A DNA stretch of 64,000 bases. It comes from Myxococcales bacterium. GTDB lineage: Bacteria; Myxococcota; Myxococcia; Myxococcales; Myxococcaceae. Shown piece by piece: positions 38,203 to 47,971 of this stretch. The notes below the pieces were generated by a model. It was given only the letters and a program-made list of their open reading frames with translations. It searched no databases and was not told the DNA's origin. The stretch's first letter is position 1; each line of letters begins with the position of its first letter. The stretch lies in contig JAUXRI010000177.1 of the NCBI GenBank assembly GCA_030681895.1, positions 1 to 64,000 on the forward strand. Direction: 5' to 3'. Position numbers and translations under genes: made by a program.

Positions 38203-40356
38203 GTGGTGTCGAGCGCCAAGCCGGTCAGCGTGTCGGTTCGCCTGCCCTTCGCGACGGCAGAGGAGTTCCTTCAGGGCTACGGACTGAACGTCAGCCGCGG
38301 GGGGATCTACCTGCGCGCGAAGACCCTCCACACGCCCGGTACGCCGGTGACGCTCGAGGTGAAGCTCGCCGACGGCTCGCGGCTGCTCTACGGAAACGCG
38401 ACGGTGTCGTGGGTGACGGGGACGCGCGGCGAAGGCGTCACCGGCATGGGCTTCAAGTTCATCACGCTCGACGCGCACAGCCGGCGCTTCCTCGAGGCGG
38501 CCGCCGCGGCCATGCCTCACGCGCGCAGCCCCGAGCCTCCCGTTCCCCGCAACGTGGGGCCCATCGACACCCGGCCTGACGCCGTCCCACCGCCACCCGC
38601 GCCTGCTCCCCCGCCGTCACAGGCCCAGGCCGAGTTGCCGTCGGAAGCGAGCGGTCGCCTCGTGGTGCAGAGCAGCTCCGGCGTCGGCGTGAAGGCGCCC
38701 GAGTTCGAAGCGCCGCTGAGCGAGCCGCCGCAGGAAGGGCCCGTCATCGGCATCGATCTGGGCACCACCAACTCGTGCGCGGCGATCGTCAAAGACGGCC
38801 AGCCGGTGATGCTCCGGAGCCGTGATGGGCAGACGCTCATTCCCTCCGTGGTGGCGCTCACCTCGCGTGGGAAGCTGGTCGTCGGCGGCGCCGCGAAGAG
38901 CCAGCTCGTCACCAACCCGAAGTGGACGGTGGCCGGCTTCAAGCGCCTGCTGGGCCGCGAGTTCGAGTCGCCCGAGGTTCAGGAGCTGCTGCCCCGCTTC
39001 ACGTGGGAGGTCGTGCCGACCGAGAACGGCGACTGCGGCGTCAAGCTGGCCGACCGCGTGTACACGCTCGAGCAGATGTCGGCGCTGGTGCTCCGCGAGG
39101 TGAAACAGCTCGCCGAGCAGACGCTGCAGCAGCCCGTCAATCGCGCGGTGATCACCGTGCCTGCCTGGTACTCCGAGAAGCAGCGCCTCGCGGTGCGTGA
39201 GGCGGGGCGGCTGGCCGGGCTGCACGTCGAACGCATCGTCAACGAGCCCACGTCGGCGGCGCTGTCGTGGGGCTACGGGCGGCGCAAGAGCCAGCGGGTG
39301 CTCGTGTACGATCTCGGCGGCGGCACCTTCGACGCCTCGGTGCTCGAGCTCTCGGACGCCGTGTACGAAGTGGTCTCGACGGGCGGCGACCCGTTCCTCG
39401 GAGGCCTCGACTTCGATCACGCGATCGTCGCGTGGCTGCTCGCGGAGTTCGAGGCGAAGCACGACACGCTGTTCAACGATCGCGTCTCGATTCAGCGCGT
39501 CCAGGACGCCGCGGAGCGCGCGAAGATCTCACTCTCGGACAAGACCGAGGCGCGCATTCACGTGCCGTTCGTCACCATGGTGAAGAACCAGCCGATCGAT
39601 CTCGACGTGGCGATGACTCGCGCGCAGCTGGTCTCACTCACCCGGCACCTCGTCGATCGCTCGATGGAGGTCTGCCAGGAGGTGTTGCAGGCGCGGTACC
39701 TGCGGGCGGATCAGATCGACGAGATCCTGCTGGTCGGTGGGCAGGCCCGCGCGCCGCTCGTCCAGGAGCGCATCACCCTGCTCTTCGGCCGCCGTCCCCT
39801 CTTCGGCATGAACCCCGAAGAGGCGGTCGCGCAAGGCGCCGCGCTGCTCGCGCACTCCCTCGAGACGAAGGAAGGGCTGCTGCTGATCGACGTGCTCCCG
39901 ATGTCGATCGGCATCGGCCTGCCGGGCGGGCGCTTCTACCCAATCATTCAGCGCAACACGTCGCTGCCCGTGACGCGCACCTACCGGCTGCAGACGACGA
40001 AGCAGGATCAGACCGAGCTCGAGCTGTCGATCTTCCAGGGCGAGTCTGCGCTGGTTCGCAACAACCACCTGCTGGGAGTCTTCAAGGTGAGCGACCTGCC
40101 GCCGGGGCCGCGCGGCTCGGTGAGCGTCGAGTTCCACTTCGAGCTGTCGAACGAGTGCCTGCTGACGATCACCGCGAAGGAGCAGTCTTCCGGCCAGACG
40201 GTGACGTCGACCTACGCGACCCGGCACACGCCAGACGGGGCACGGCAGAAGGTGGCGCTGCTCGAGTCGCAGGGCCCTGAGCTCACCGCCGCTGAGATCG
40301 CCGCCGCGCGCCCCGCTGGCATCTTCGCGTTCATCAAGCGCTTGTTCGGCGGGTAG
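38203..40356 (+). CDS. PilZ-Hsp70 fusion protein
   Basis: 717 residues from a GTG. Residues 1-105 form a PilZ-like domain of the kind common in myxobacteria, with NVSRGGIYL (N-x-S-x-G-G) and GMGFKF. The first arginine motif (R-x-x-x-R) is not clear, so c-di-GMP binding is uncertain. A Pro/Ala linker (about 106-150) follows. From about 182 an Hsp70 ATPase runs: GIDLGTTNS, YDLGGGTFDASVL, LVGGQAR; then a substrate-binding beta domain. It ends about 45 residues later with a short helix, lacking the full lid and the EEVD-type tail. It may couple a signal to chaperone activity. Confidence 0.85.
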   Translation: MVSSAKPVSVSVRLPFATAEEFLQGYGLNVSRGGIYLRAKTLHTPGTPVTLEVKLADGSRLLYGNATVSWVTGTRGEGVTGMGFKFITLDAHSRRFLEAAAAAMPHARSPEPPVPRNVGPIDTRPDAVPPPPAPAPPPSQAQAELPSEASGRLVVQSSSGVGVKAPEFEAPLSEPPQEGPVIGIDLGTTNSCAAIVKDGQPVMLRSRDGQTLIPSVVALTSRGKLVVGGAAKSQLVTNPKWTVAGFKRLLGREFESPEVQELLPRFTWEVVPTENGDCGVKLADRVYTLEQMSALVLREVKQLAEQTLQQPVNRAVITVPAWYSEKQRLAVREAGRLAGLHVERIVNEPTSAALSWGYGRRKSQRVLVYDLGGGTFDASVLELSDAVYEVVSTGGDPFLGGLDFDHAIVAWLLAEFEAKHDTLFNDRVSIQRVQDAAERAKISLSDKTEARIHVPFVTMVKNQPIDLDVAMTRAQLVSLTRHLVDRSMEVCQEVLQARYLRADQIDEILLVGGQARAPLVQERITLLFGRRPLFGMNPEEAVAQGAALLAHSLETKEGLLLIDVLPMSIGIGLPGGRFYPIIQRNTSLPVTRTYRLQTTKQDQTELELSIFQGESALVRNNHLLGVFKVSDLPPGPRGSVSVEFHFELSNECLLTITAKEQSSGQTVTSTYATRHTPDGARQKVALLESQGPELTAAEIAAARPAGIFAFIKRLFGG

Positions 40357-40383
40357 CCATCGATGACGGTTGGTTATCGATGG
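40357..40383. repeat. Inverted repeat right after the Hsp70 stop codon
   Basis: CCATCGAT and ATCGATGG form a perfect 8-bp inverted repeat with an 11-base loop, starting immediately after the stop codon. It could stop transcription or be a protein-binding site for the promoter that follows 16 bases later. Confidence 0.4.
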
Positions 40384-40399
40384 GCAGACGACACGTGAC

Positions 40400-40425
40400 G
40401 GAACTTTGCGCGCGGTGATGCGTTC
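40400..40425 (+). promoter_or_regulatory. ECF-sigma-type promoter
   Basis: GGAAC (40400-40404) and CGTTC (40421-40425) are separated by exactly 16 bases, the standard layout of promoters read by extracytoplasmic-function sigma factors. It lies 42 bases upstream of the ATG of the DUF697 gene, which has a clear ribosome site (AAAGGGAG). This suggests envelope-stress control. Confidence 0.5.
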
Positions 40426-40466
40426 CAAGCGCGCATACTTCGCAGCACCTCGAAAGGGAGCCCCTC

Positions 40467-40953
40467 ATGTCCAGCACCACCGCAGCCGCCGATACCGTCA
40501 TTCGCCAGCACGTCTATTGGTCCGTCGGAGCCGGCCTGGTGCCGGTACCGCTCGCCGACTTCGTGGCGGTGACCGCCGTGCAGCTCGATCTCATTCGGCG
40601 CGGTGGCCCGCATCGGAGCGTCGGCGCTGAAGGCGATTCCCGGCATCGGCACGTTGCTGGGCGGCATCTCGATGTCGATCGCCTCGGGCGCGTCGACCTA
40701 CGCGGTCGGCCAGGTGGTGAAGGCGCACCTGTCGGGTGGCGGCACCATGACGGACCTCGACGTCGAGGCCGCGCGGCAGAAGTACGCGAGCGAGTACGAG
40801 AAAGGGAAGACCGTCGCGAAGGAGGCCAGCAACAACAAGGAGGCCGGCGACGTGTTCGAGAAGCTCGCGAAGCTGGGTGAGCTCCGCGACAAGGGTGTGA
40901 TCACCGAGAAGGACTTCGAGGCGAAGAAGGCCGAGCTGCTCAAAGAAGTCTGA
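40467..40953 (+). pseudogene. DUF697/YcjF-like gene with SHOCT end, broken by an internal deletion
   Basis: Two overlapping frames together encode one family. Frame one (from 40467) gives the start of a DUF697 domain, including GAGLVPVPLADFVAVTAVQLDLIR. Frame two (from a GTG at 40603) resumes with ARIGASALKAIPGIGTLLGG and TYAVGQVVKAH and ends in a SHOCT motif (KLGELRDKGVITEKDFEAKK). In intact relatives about 25-30 residues lie between these parts. Here they are missing and the frame shifts, so full-length protein is not made. The second frame could still be translated from its GTG as 116 residues. Confidence 0.65.
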
Positions 40954-40957
40954 CGAG

Positions 40958-41908
40958 CTACTCCGCGACTGCGCGGGCCCGAGACGCCTGCTTCTCACGC
41001 TCTCCCAGCGCCGCCTGCAGGTACTTGCCCGACAACTTCCGGCCGATGAGTTCCTGCGCGAGCTCGCCCGCCTCGACCAGCTTCGGCAGATCGATGCCCG
41101 TATGAATGCCCATGCCGTGGAGCATGAACACCAGATCTTCCGTCGCCAGGTTGCCAGCCGCGCCCGGCGCGTAGGGACAGCCACCGAGCCCACCGATGCT
41201 CGAGTCGAACGTGGTGACCCCCAGCTGCAGCCCGACCAGCGCGTTCGCCAGCGCCGTGCCGCGCGTGTCGTGAAGATGGAGCGCCACCTGCTCGAGCGGC
41301 AGCAGCTTCGACACCTCCTGCACGATCTCGGCGGTCTGGTTCGGCGTACCGATGCCGATCGTGTCGCCCAGTGACAGTTGGTACAGCCCGATGTCGACGA
41401 TCTGCTTCACCACCTCGACGACGCGCGTAACGGGCACGAGGCCCTCATAAGGACAGCCCCACACCGTCGACAGGTAGCAGCGCACCCGCATGCCGGCCGC
41501 TCGGGCGCCCTGCGCGACTTCACGTGCCGCCGAGACCGCCTCAGCCACCGACTTGTTGATGTTCTTCTTCGAGTGCGATTCGGTGACCGAGAGGAAAACG
41601 GCCGCCTCTTTGAGCCCCGCAGCGCTGGCTCGCTCGAGCCCTTTCAAGTTCGGCACGAGCGCCGTGAAGCTGACGTCATCTCGCTTCGGCAGCACCTGCA
41701 GCAGCTTCTCTGCATCAGCCAGCTGCGGAATCCACCGGGGCGAGACGAACGACGAGACCTCGATGCGCTTCTCCCCGGCCGCGATCAGCGCCTCGATCAG
41801 CCGCGCCTTGTCGGCCGTCGCGAGTGAACGGAGCTCGTTCTGCAACCCATCACGAGGGCCGACCTCGTAGACGTCGACGTGTGTCGGCAGCCGACCGAGC
41901 GGGTTCAT
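40958..41908 (-). CDS. mvaB: Hydroxymethylglutaryl-CoA lyase
   Basis: 316 residues from the ATG at 41908, which overlaps the mutase small subunit stop (ATGA). It cleaves HMG-CoA to acetoacetate and acetyl-CoA, the last step of leucine breakdown. [11 protein letters not shown] is the metal/substrate start, LHLHDTRG supplies metal ligands, and [14 protein letters not shown] holds the catalytic Cys. Myxobacteria also run related HMG-CoA reactions for branched lipids, so the direction in vivo is open. Confidence 0.9.
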   Translation of the reverse strand: MNPLGRLPTHVDVYEVGPRDGLQNELRSLATADKARLIEALIAAGEKRIEVSSFVSPRWIPQLADAEKLLQVLPKRDDVSFTALVPNLKGLERASAAGLKEAAVFLSVTESHSKKNINKSVAEAVSAAREVAQGARAAGMRVRCYLSTVWGCPYEGLVPVTRVVEVVKQIVDIGLYQLSLGDTIGIGTPNQTAEIVQEVSKLLPLEQVALHLHDTRGTALANALVGLQLGVTTFDSSIGGLGGCPYAPGAAGNLATEDLVFMLHGMGIHTGIDLPKLVEAGELAQELIGRKLSGKYLQAALGEREKQASRARAVAE

Positions 41909-42309
41909 GCGCGGGCCGGAATGTGCTCCCGAATCCACTTCACGATGTCCTGCGTGCTCGAGCCCGGGGTGAAGATCTCGGCCACGCCCTTGGCCTTCAG
42001 CTTGGGAATGTCGTCGTCGGGAATGATGCCGCCGCCGAAAACCTTGATGTCGTCGGCCTTCTGGCCACCGAGCAGCTCGATCACCGCGGGGAAGAGCGTC
42101 ATGTGCGCGCCCGACATGATCGACAGACCGATCGCGTCGACGTCTTCCTGCACGGCCGCGCTGACGATCATCTCAGGCGTCTGGTGAAGGCCCGTGTAGA
42201 TGACCTCCATGCCGGCGTCGCGGAGCGCCCGGGCGATGATCTTCGCGCCCCGATCGTGTCCATCGAGTCCGGGCTTGGCGACGAGAATGCGGAGTTTTCG
42301 GTCAGCCAC
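41905..42309 (-). CDS. Acyl-CoA mutase small subunit, B12-binding
   Basis: A 134-residue cobalamin-binding protein with the D-x-H-x-x-G motif (DGHDRG, His 18) that supplies the lower ligand of B12, then SIMSGAH and GGGIIPDDD. It corresponds to the separate small subunit of archaeal-type methylmalonyl-CoA mutase or isobutyryl-CoA mutase (IcmB). The large subunit is encoded at 44273-46072, two genes away on the same strand. It overlaps the HMG-CoA lyase by 4 bases and the methyltransferase by 8. Confidence 0.92.
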   Translation of the reverse strand: MADRKLRILVAKPGLDGHDRGAKIIARALRDAGMEVIYTGLHQTPEMIVSAAVQEDVDAIGLSIMSGAHMTLFPAVIELLGGQKADDIKVFGGGIIPDDDIPKLKAKGVAEIFTPGSSTQDIVKWIREHIPARA

Positions 42310-43060
42310 GTTTCTGAGCTCCTACGATCTGGTCCAGCGAGGCATCACTCAACGCACTGCCATCGACTCCGCCGTGCACCCATCGCACCGAGAAGCCCGC
42401 TGCGTCGAGCAGGGCCTCCCACTCGGAAACGCCATAGTAACGAATGAAGAATGATGCAGCCATGAAGCGACCATCGGGCAGGTGAAGCTCGCGCTTGAGC
42501 GTGTCGCGCAGGGTGGCCTCTTCGAAGCGCACGTTCTCGACCAGCCTCGACCCATCGGGCAGCACGGCGTCGTAGCTGGCCTCGGGCTGCCAGGTCGCTG
42601 CGTGTGGCGGCGTGCCGTGCACGACGAACCAGCCTCCGGGCCTGACGCATCGCGCCAGCTCTGCCAGGGCGACCGGCACCGCGTCATCCGAGAACGTTCC
42701 GAGCGTGTTGTACCAACAGTACGCCGCGCCGAAGGCGTCGTCGCGAAACGGCAGTTTGAAGAAGTCGCCACGAGCCACGGGCGCCGAGCTCCGCGCCTCA
42801 CCGAGCGAGAGCTGATCGGCGTCGATGCCCACCACCCGGCCCGGCAGACGCTTCGCGAGTCGCGACAGATGACGGCCGTGACCGCAGCCGAAGTCGAGCA
42901 CCAGCCCCGACGCGTCACCCTCCCGCAGCCTTGCTTCGAGGAACGCGGCCTCGGCGTCAGAGACCGCGTCCGCCAGGAAGGGACGGGTCGACCGAAGGTA
43001 GAGCTCGCCGAAGAAGTTCTTCGGGCCCTCAGTCGAGATCGTCATCCGCGTCGTCTTCAT
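42302..43060 (-). CDS. Class I SAM-dependent methyltransferase
   Basis: A 252-residue methyltransferase (the start at 43045 is also possible). [16 protein letters not shown] is the SAM-binding motif [12 protein letters not shown] motif II, and a [20 protein letters not shown] stretch covers motifs III-IV. The substrate is not evident. It lies within the mutase/HMG-CoA lyase run, overlapping both neighbours, so it is co-transcribed with them, but a direct link to acyl-CoA chemistry is not shown. Confidence 0.8.
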   Translation of the reverse strand: MKTTRMTISTEGPKNFFGELYLRSTRPFLADAVSDAEAAFLEARLREGDASGLVLDFGCGHGRHLSRLAKRLPGRVVGIDADQLSLGEARSSAPVARGDFFKLPFRDDAFGAAYCWYNTLGTFSDDAVPVALAELARCVRPGGWFVVHGTPPHAATWQPEASYDAVLPDGSRLVENVRFEEATLRDTLKRELHLPDGRFMAASFFIRYYGVSEWEALLDAAGFSVRWVHGGVDGSALSDASLDQIVGAQKRG

Positions 43061-44168
43061 CCAGCTCTGACTGGGCCTTCGAGGTGTCGACCTTGAGGCG
43101 TCCGTCGGTGTCCCACTCGAGGCGAACGCCCGGCGGCAGGGCCAGGTAGCGGATGATCTCGGGAACCCGGTTGGCGAGCTCGGCCAGCGTCATCATGCCC
43201 TCCGCCGGACCGTCGTGCGTGGTGCGGCTGATGAAGCGCCAGCCGGAGTCCTTCGAGGCGTTCGGCTCTTCCCGCAGCGCCGTCAACGCGCGCAGCCCGT
43301 GCACGAAGCCCCGCACCCTGGCCGTGGCCGAGTGGAACGGGGAGTCTCCGGTGAGATCGAACTCCTCGAGCACCAGGCGTTGCTCGAGCGCGCGCATCAG
43401 CGCCAGGGTGAGGGGCTCACGGTCGGTGCCGTTTCCATCGGGCACCGCGCGAACCTCCAACACGCCGACACCGGGGAACACCTCGGGCGGCAGCAGCTTC
43501 TGAATCAACGGTGGGTGCCAGCCTCGAAACGGCCCTCCCGCGTCACCTTCGGTGGCGAAGAAGGTCAGGCGATCGAACCCGTACGCCATCGACTGGCCGT
43601 GCTGCACGCGGTGGCCCTGCTCCATCGCCCAGTCGGCGAGGTGGCCGCACATGAGGGCAGCGTCTTCGAGCAGGTCGCGCCCTTTGAACTCGAAACTGAT
43701 CTCGCGCTGATCGAGCTTCGAGAGGCCTACCGTCTCGGCGCGAAAGCCGTGCTCGCCCATCTCGGTGAAGCCGACCGAGAACAGGTCTTCGGCGAGCGGC
43801 TCTTCCGGCAGCGCCTCCGCAGCCGTCTGGAGCGGAAAGGGCCACAGGCGCAGCACGTCGAAGCCGTAGCCGTTGAGGCTCGCGCACGCCTCGAGCAGCA
43901 CCCGGCGGGCATCGCTGAAGAAGTGACCCGCGCCGCCCGAAACGGAGCGGGACAGCGAGAGCAGAAACGCCCGCTTCGGGGTGAAGCGCGAGAACGCCTG
44001 GGTGTGCGGGCCGAACAGCTCATCGGTGCGCGAGGGCACGATCAGCGTGGGGATCTCGGAGAGCAGCACCCGGGTCGAGCCATGGTTCGGGGGCGCGAAC
44101 GCATCGCTGGGTGCGCCTCCGTCGGTGTAGATCACGAAGCAGCAGCGGAGCGTCGGCAAGGCCCCCAA
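43029..44168 (-). CDS. Hypothetical protein with acidic tail
   Basis: Up to 379 residues; the annotated start is a TTG and a GTG at 44135 is an alternative. No signal peptide or known domain is seen. It ends in a very acidic stretch ([12 protein letters not shown]). The middle region has regular hydrophobic strands (VLEVRAVPDG) and suggests a soluble enzyme or immunity-like fold. It overlaps the methyltransferase start. The function is unknown. Confidence 0.6.
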   Translation of the reverse strand: MGALPTLRCCFVIYTDGGAPSDAFAPPNHGSTRVLLSEIPTLIVPSRTDELFGPHTQAFSRFTPKRAFLLSLSRSVSGGAGHFFSDARRVLLEACASLNGYGFDVLRLWPFPLQTAAEALPEEPLAEDLFSVGFTEMGEHGFRAETVGLSKLDQREISFEFKGRDLLEDAALMCGHLADWAMEQGHRVQHGQSMAYGFDRLTFFATEGDAGGPFRGWHPPLIQKLLPPEVFPGVGVLEVRAVPDGNGTDREPLTLALMRALEQRLVLEEFDLTGDSPFHSATARVRGFVHGLRALTALREEPNASKDSGWRFISRTTHDGPAEGMMTLAELANRVPEIIRYLALPPGVRLEWDTDGRLKVDTSKAQSELDEDDADDDLD

Positions 44169-44220
44169 ACTGTACCTCGTCTTCCGCCAAAGGCGAGGAA
44201 CCGCGTTCAGCTGGTTTCCC

Positions 44221-44272
44221 GACTCAAACGGCGCCGAGCCTGAGTTTCCGACTCAAACGGCGCCGGGCCTGA
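44221..44272 (+). repeat. Dispersed intergenic repeat, copies B1 and B2 in tandem
   Basis: GACTCAAACGGCGCCGAGCCTGA (44221-44243) is repeated at 44250-44272 with a single change (A to G), a 29-base period. B2 ends directly before the mutase stop codon. The same motif, in the opposite orientation, occurs at 32254 and 51945. Confidence 0.7.
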
Positions 44273-46072
<1,800 letters not shown>

Positions 46073-46118
46073 GGCGGCTCCAATAGCATCGGGTGCACGG
46101 GCCAGCCAGACGGCTGCT

Positions 46119-47303
46119 TCAGGCCCGGGTGGCCCACCGTTCGAGCCGGGCAATGCCCTCGGTCAACACCGGGTCCGTCTTGCAGAACGCGAAGCGGGCC
46201 AGGCCATGCACCGAGGACGCGTGCTCGGGGCTGAAGAAGACCGATGGAGGAATCGAAGCGACCCCGCCCTCCTGCAGCAAGCGTTTGCAGAAGGCGACGT
46301 CGTCCTCCGTGGGCCTGCGGTGGCGGTCGGTGCGAGCCATCACGAAGTAGCTGCCGTGGGGCACGAAGGGATCGAAGCCGGCCCGCCTCAACCCATCGAG
46401 CAGCACGTCGCGGCGCCGTTGGTACTCGGTGACGAAGCCGGTGAAGTACGAGTCGGGGAGCTTCAGCGCCGCCGCGATCGCCACCTGAAACGGGTGGGCC
46501 ACCGCGAAGGTCACCCACTGATGCGCCTTCTGCGTCGCCCGCACGAGCTCAGGAGGACCGAGAGCCCAGCCGATCTTCCAACCGGTGAACGAGAAGCTCT
46601 TGCCGCCGCTCGAGATGGTGAGCGTCTGCTCGGGCCGCAGCGTCGCTGGCCGAAGGTGAACGCCCGGCGCGTACACGAGGTGCTCGTAGACCTCGTCACT
46701 GAGCAGCACCGCGCCGTGACGTTCGACCAGGCCGTGGATCAGCTGGAGCTCCTCGCGGGTGAAGAGCTTGCCGGTCGGGTTGTGCGGCGTGTTGACGATG
46801 CAGAGCTTCGTCTTCGAGGTGAACGCGGCGCGCAGTTCCTGCTCGTCGAACCACCACGCACCGTCCGAGGTCGTCGGAGCCCGCAGTTGCACGAAGCGCG
46901 GCACTCCACCGGCCATCTGCACGCTCGCGAGATACGAGTCGTAATACGGCTCGAACAGCACCACCTCGTCGCCCGGGTTCACCAGGCCCATGACGGCGTC
47001 GAAGATCGCCTCGGTCGCGCCGCTCGTCACCGTCACCTGCGTCTCGGGGTCGATCGTCTGCCCGTAGAAGCGCTTCGAGTGCTCTGCGATCGCCTGCCGG
47101 AGGATCGGGTTGCCCGTCGAGATGCCGTACTGGTTCACGCCGCCGCGAATCGCCTCGAGCGCCGCCTGCTTCACCTCGTCGGGGCCGTCGAAGTCCGGAA
47201 AGCCCTGCCCCAGGTTCACGGCCTTCAGCTGTACAGCCAGCCGCGAGATCTCGGTGAAGATGGTGGTGCCGAAGCTGGCGACTCGGGCGCTCTCGGAGGT
47301 CAT
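46119..47303 (-). CDS. Class I/II PLP aminotransferase (methionine/kynurenine type)
   Basis: A 394-residue aminotransferase. [12 protein letters not shown] is typical of the YbdL/kynurenine aminotransferase branch, [14 protein letters not shown] binds PLP phosphate, NTPHNPTGK is conserved, and the PLP lysine lies in [15 protein letters not shown]. The substrate is likely an aromatic or sulfur amino acid. It is upstream of the mutase on the same strand with a 46-base gap. Confidence 0.88.
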   Translation of the reverse strand: MTSESARVASFGTTIFTEISRLAVQLKAVNLGQGFPDFDGPDEVKQAALEAIRGGVNQYGISTGNPILRQAIAEHSKRFYGQTIDPETQVTVTSGATEAIFDAVMGLVNPGDEVVLFEPYYDSYLASVQMAGGVPRFVQLRAPTTSDGAWWFDEQELRAAFTSKTKLCIVNTPHNPTGKLFTREELQLIHGLVERHGAVLLSDEVYEHLVYAPGVHLRPATLRPEQTLTISSGGKSFSFTGWKIGWALGPPELVRATQKAHQWVTFAVAHPFQVAIAAALKLPDSYFTGFVTEYQRRRDVLLDGLRRAGFDPFVPHGSYFVMARTDRHRRPTEDDVAFCKRLLQEGGVASIPPSVFFSPEHASSVHGLARFAFCKTDPVLTEGIARLERWATRA

Positions 47304-47316
47304 GCCCGGGTGTTTG

Positions 47317-47910
47317 TCACGAACCCATCGAGCGCCACAGCATCACGAGCCCCACGAGCGCGAGCACTACACCCAGCACGATCCCGATGACCCCCAGCTG
47401 ACTGCGACGTTGCGCAGCCCTGGCGGCGGCCCGCCGAGTCGCCTCTTCGACGGCGTGATCCTCCCGAACGGCGCGCGCGCTCCGGGTGATGGGCGCGTCG
47501 ATGGGCACGCCGGCGTCGTCACTCACGCCAAGCACGTCACGCACGTGCTGAATGTACCGATCGCTCCCGCGGTAGCGCTTGAGCGCGTTGCCGATGCGGT
47601 CGAGCCGCTCGGCGCCGGCATCCGCGTCCCAGGTCAGGCCTTCGGAGGGCTTCGGACGCTTGCTGGGAGGCGTCGTCGACTCGCCGGTCTTGAGCCCGCC
47701 ATCGCTCCAGACCACGACGTCGTCGAACAGCGACAGCTCCTGCCTCGTGACACGTCCAGAGGCGTCGACGTCGGTCACCAGCTCGGCGCCCTTCAGCCCA
47801 CGGTGCCAAATGGTGCGGGTGCCGCGATCGTCAGGGGGCGACTCGACGGCGCGAATGCGGAACATCGACTCCACCGCAGAGACCCGCTCCTCATCGGTTC
47901 GTTGAGACAT
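47317..47910 (-). CDS. Hypothetical protein with C-terminal membrane anchor
   Basis: 197 residues from the ATG at 47910. A soluble region is followed by a basic stretch and one transmembrane helix at the very end (LGVIGIVLGVVLALVGLVML). The long frame ahead of the helix has no known domain. Tail anchoring with the bulk in the cytoplasm is likely. It is 13 bases upstream of the aminotransferase. Confidence 0.65.
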   Translation of the reverse strand: MSQRTDEERVSAVESMFRIRAVESPPDDRGTRTIWHRGLKGAELVTDVDASGRVTRQELSLFDDVVVWSDGGLKTGESTTPPSKRPKPSEGLTWDADAGAERLDRIGNALKRYRGSDRYIQHVRDVLGVSDDAGVPIDAPITRSARAVREDHAVEEATRRAAARAAQRRSQLGVIGIVLGVVLALVGLVMLWRSMGS

Positions 47911-47971
47911 CGCCACCAATCTAGCCGAACGCCGTGGCTTCGCCCGATCGTGTCTGCGCTACGCTGCCCGC

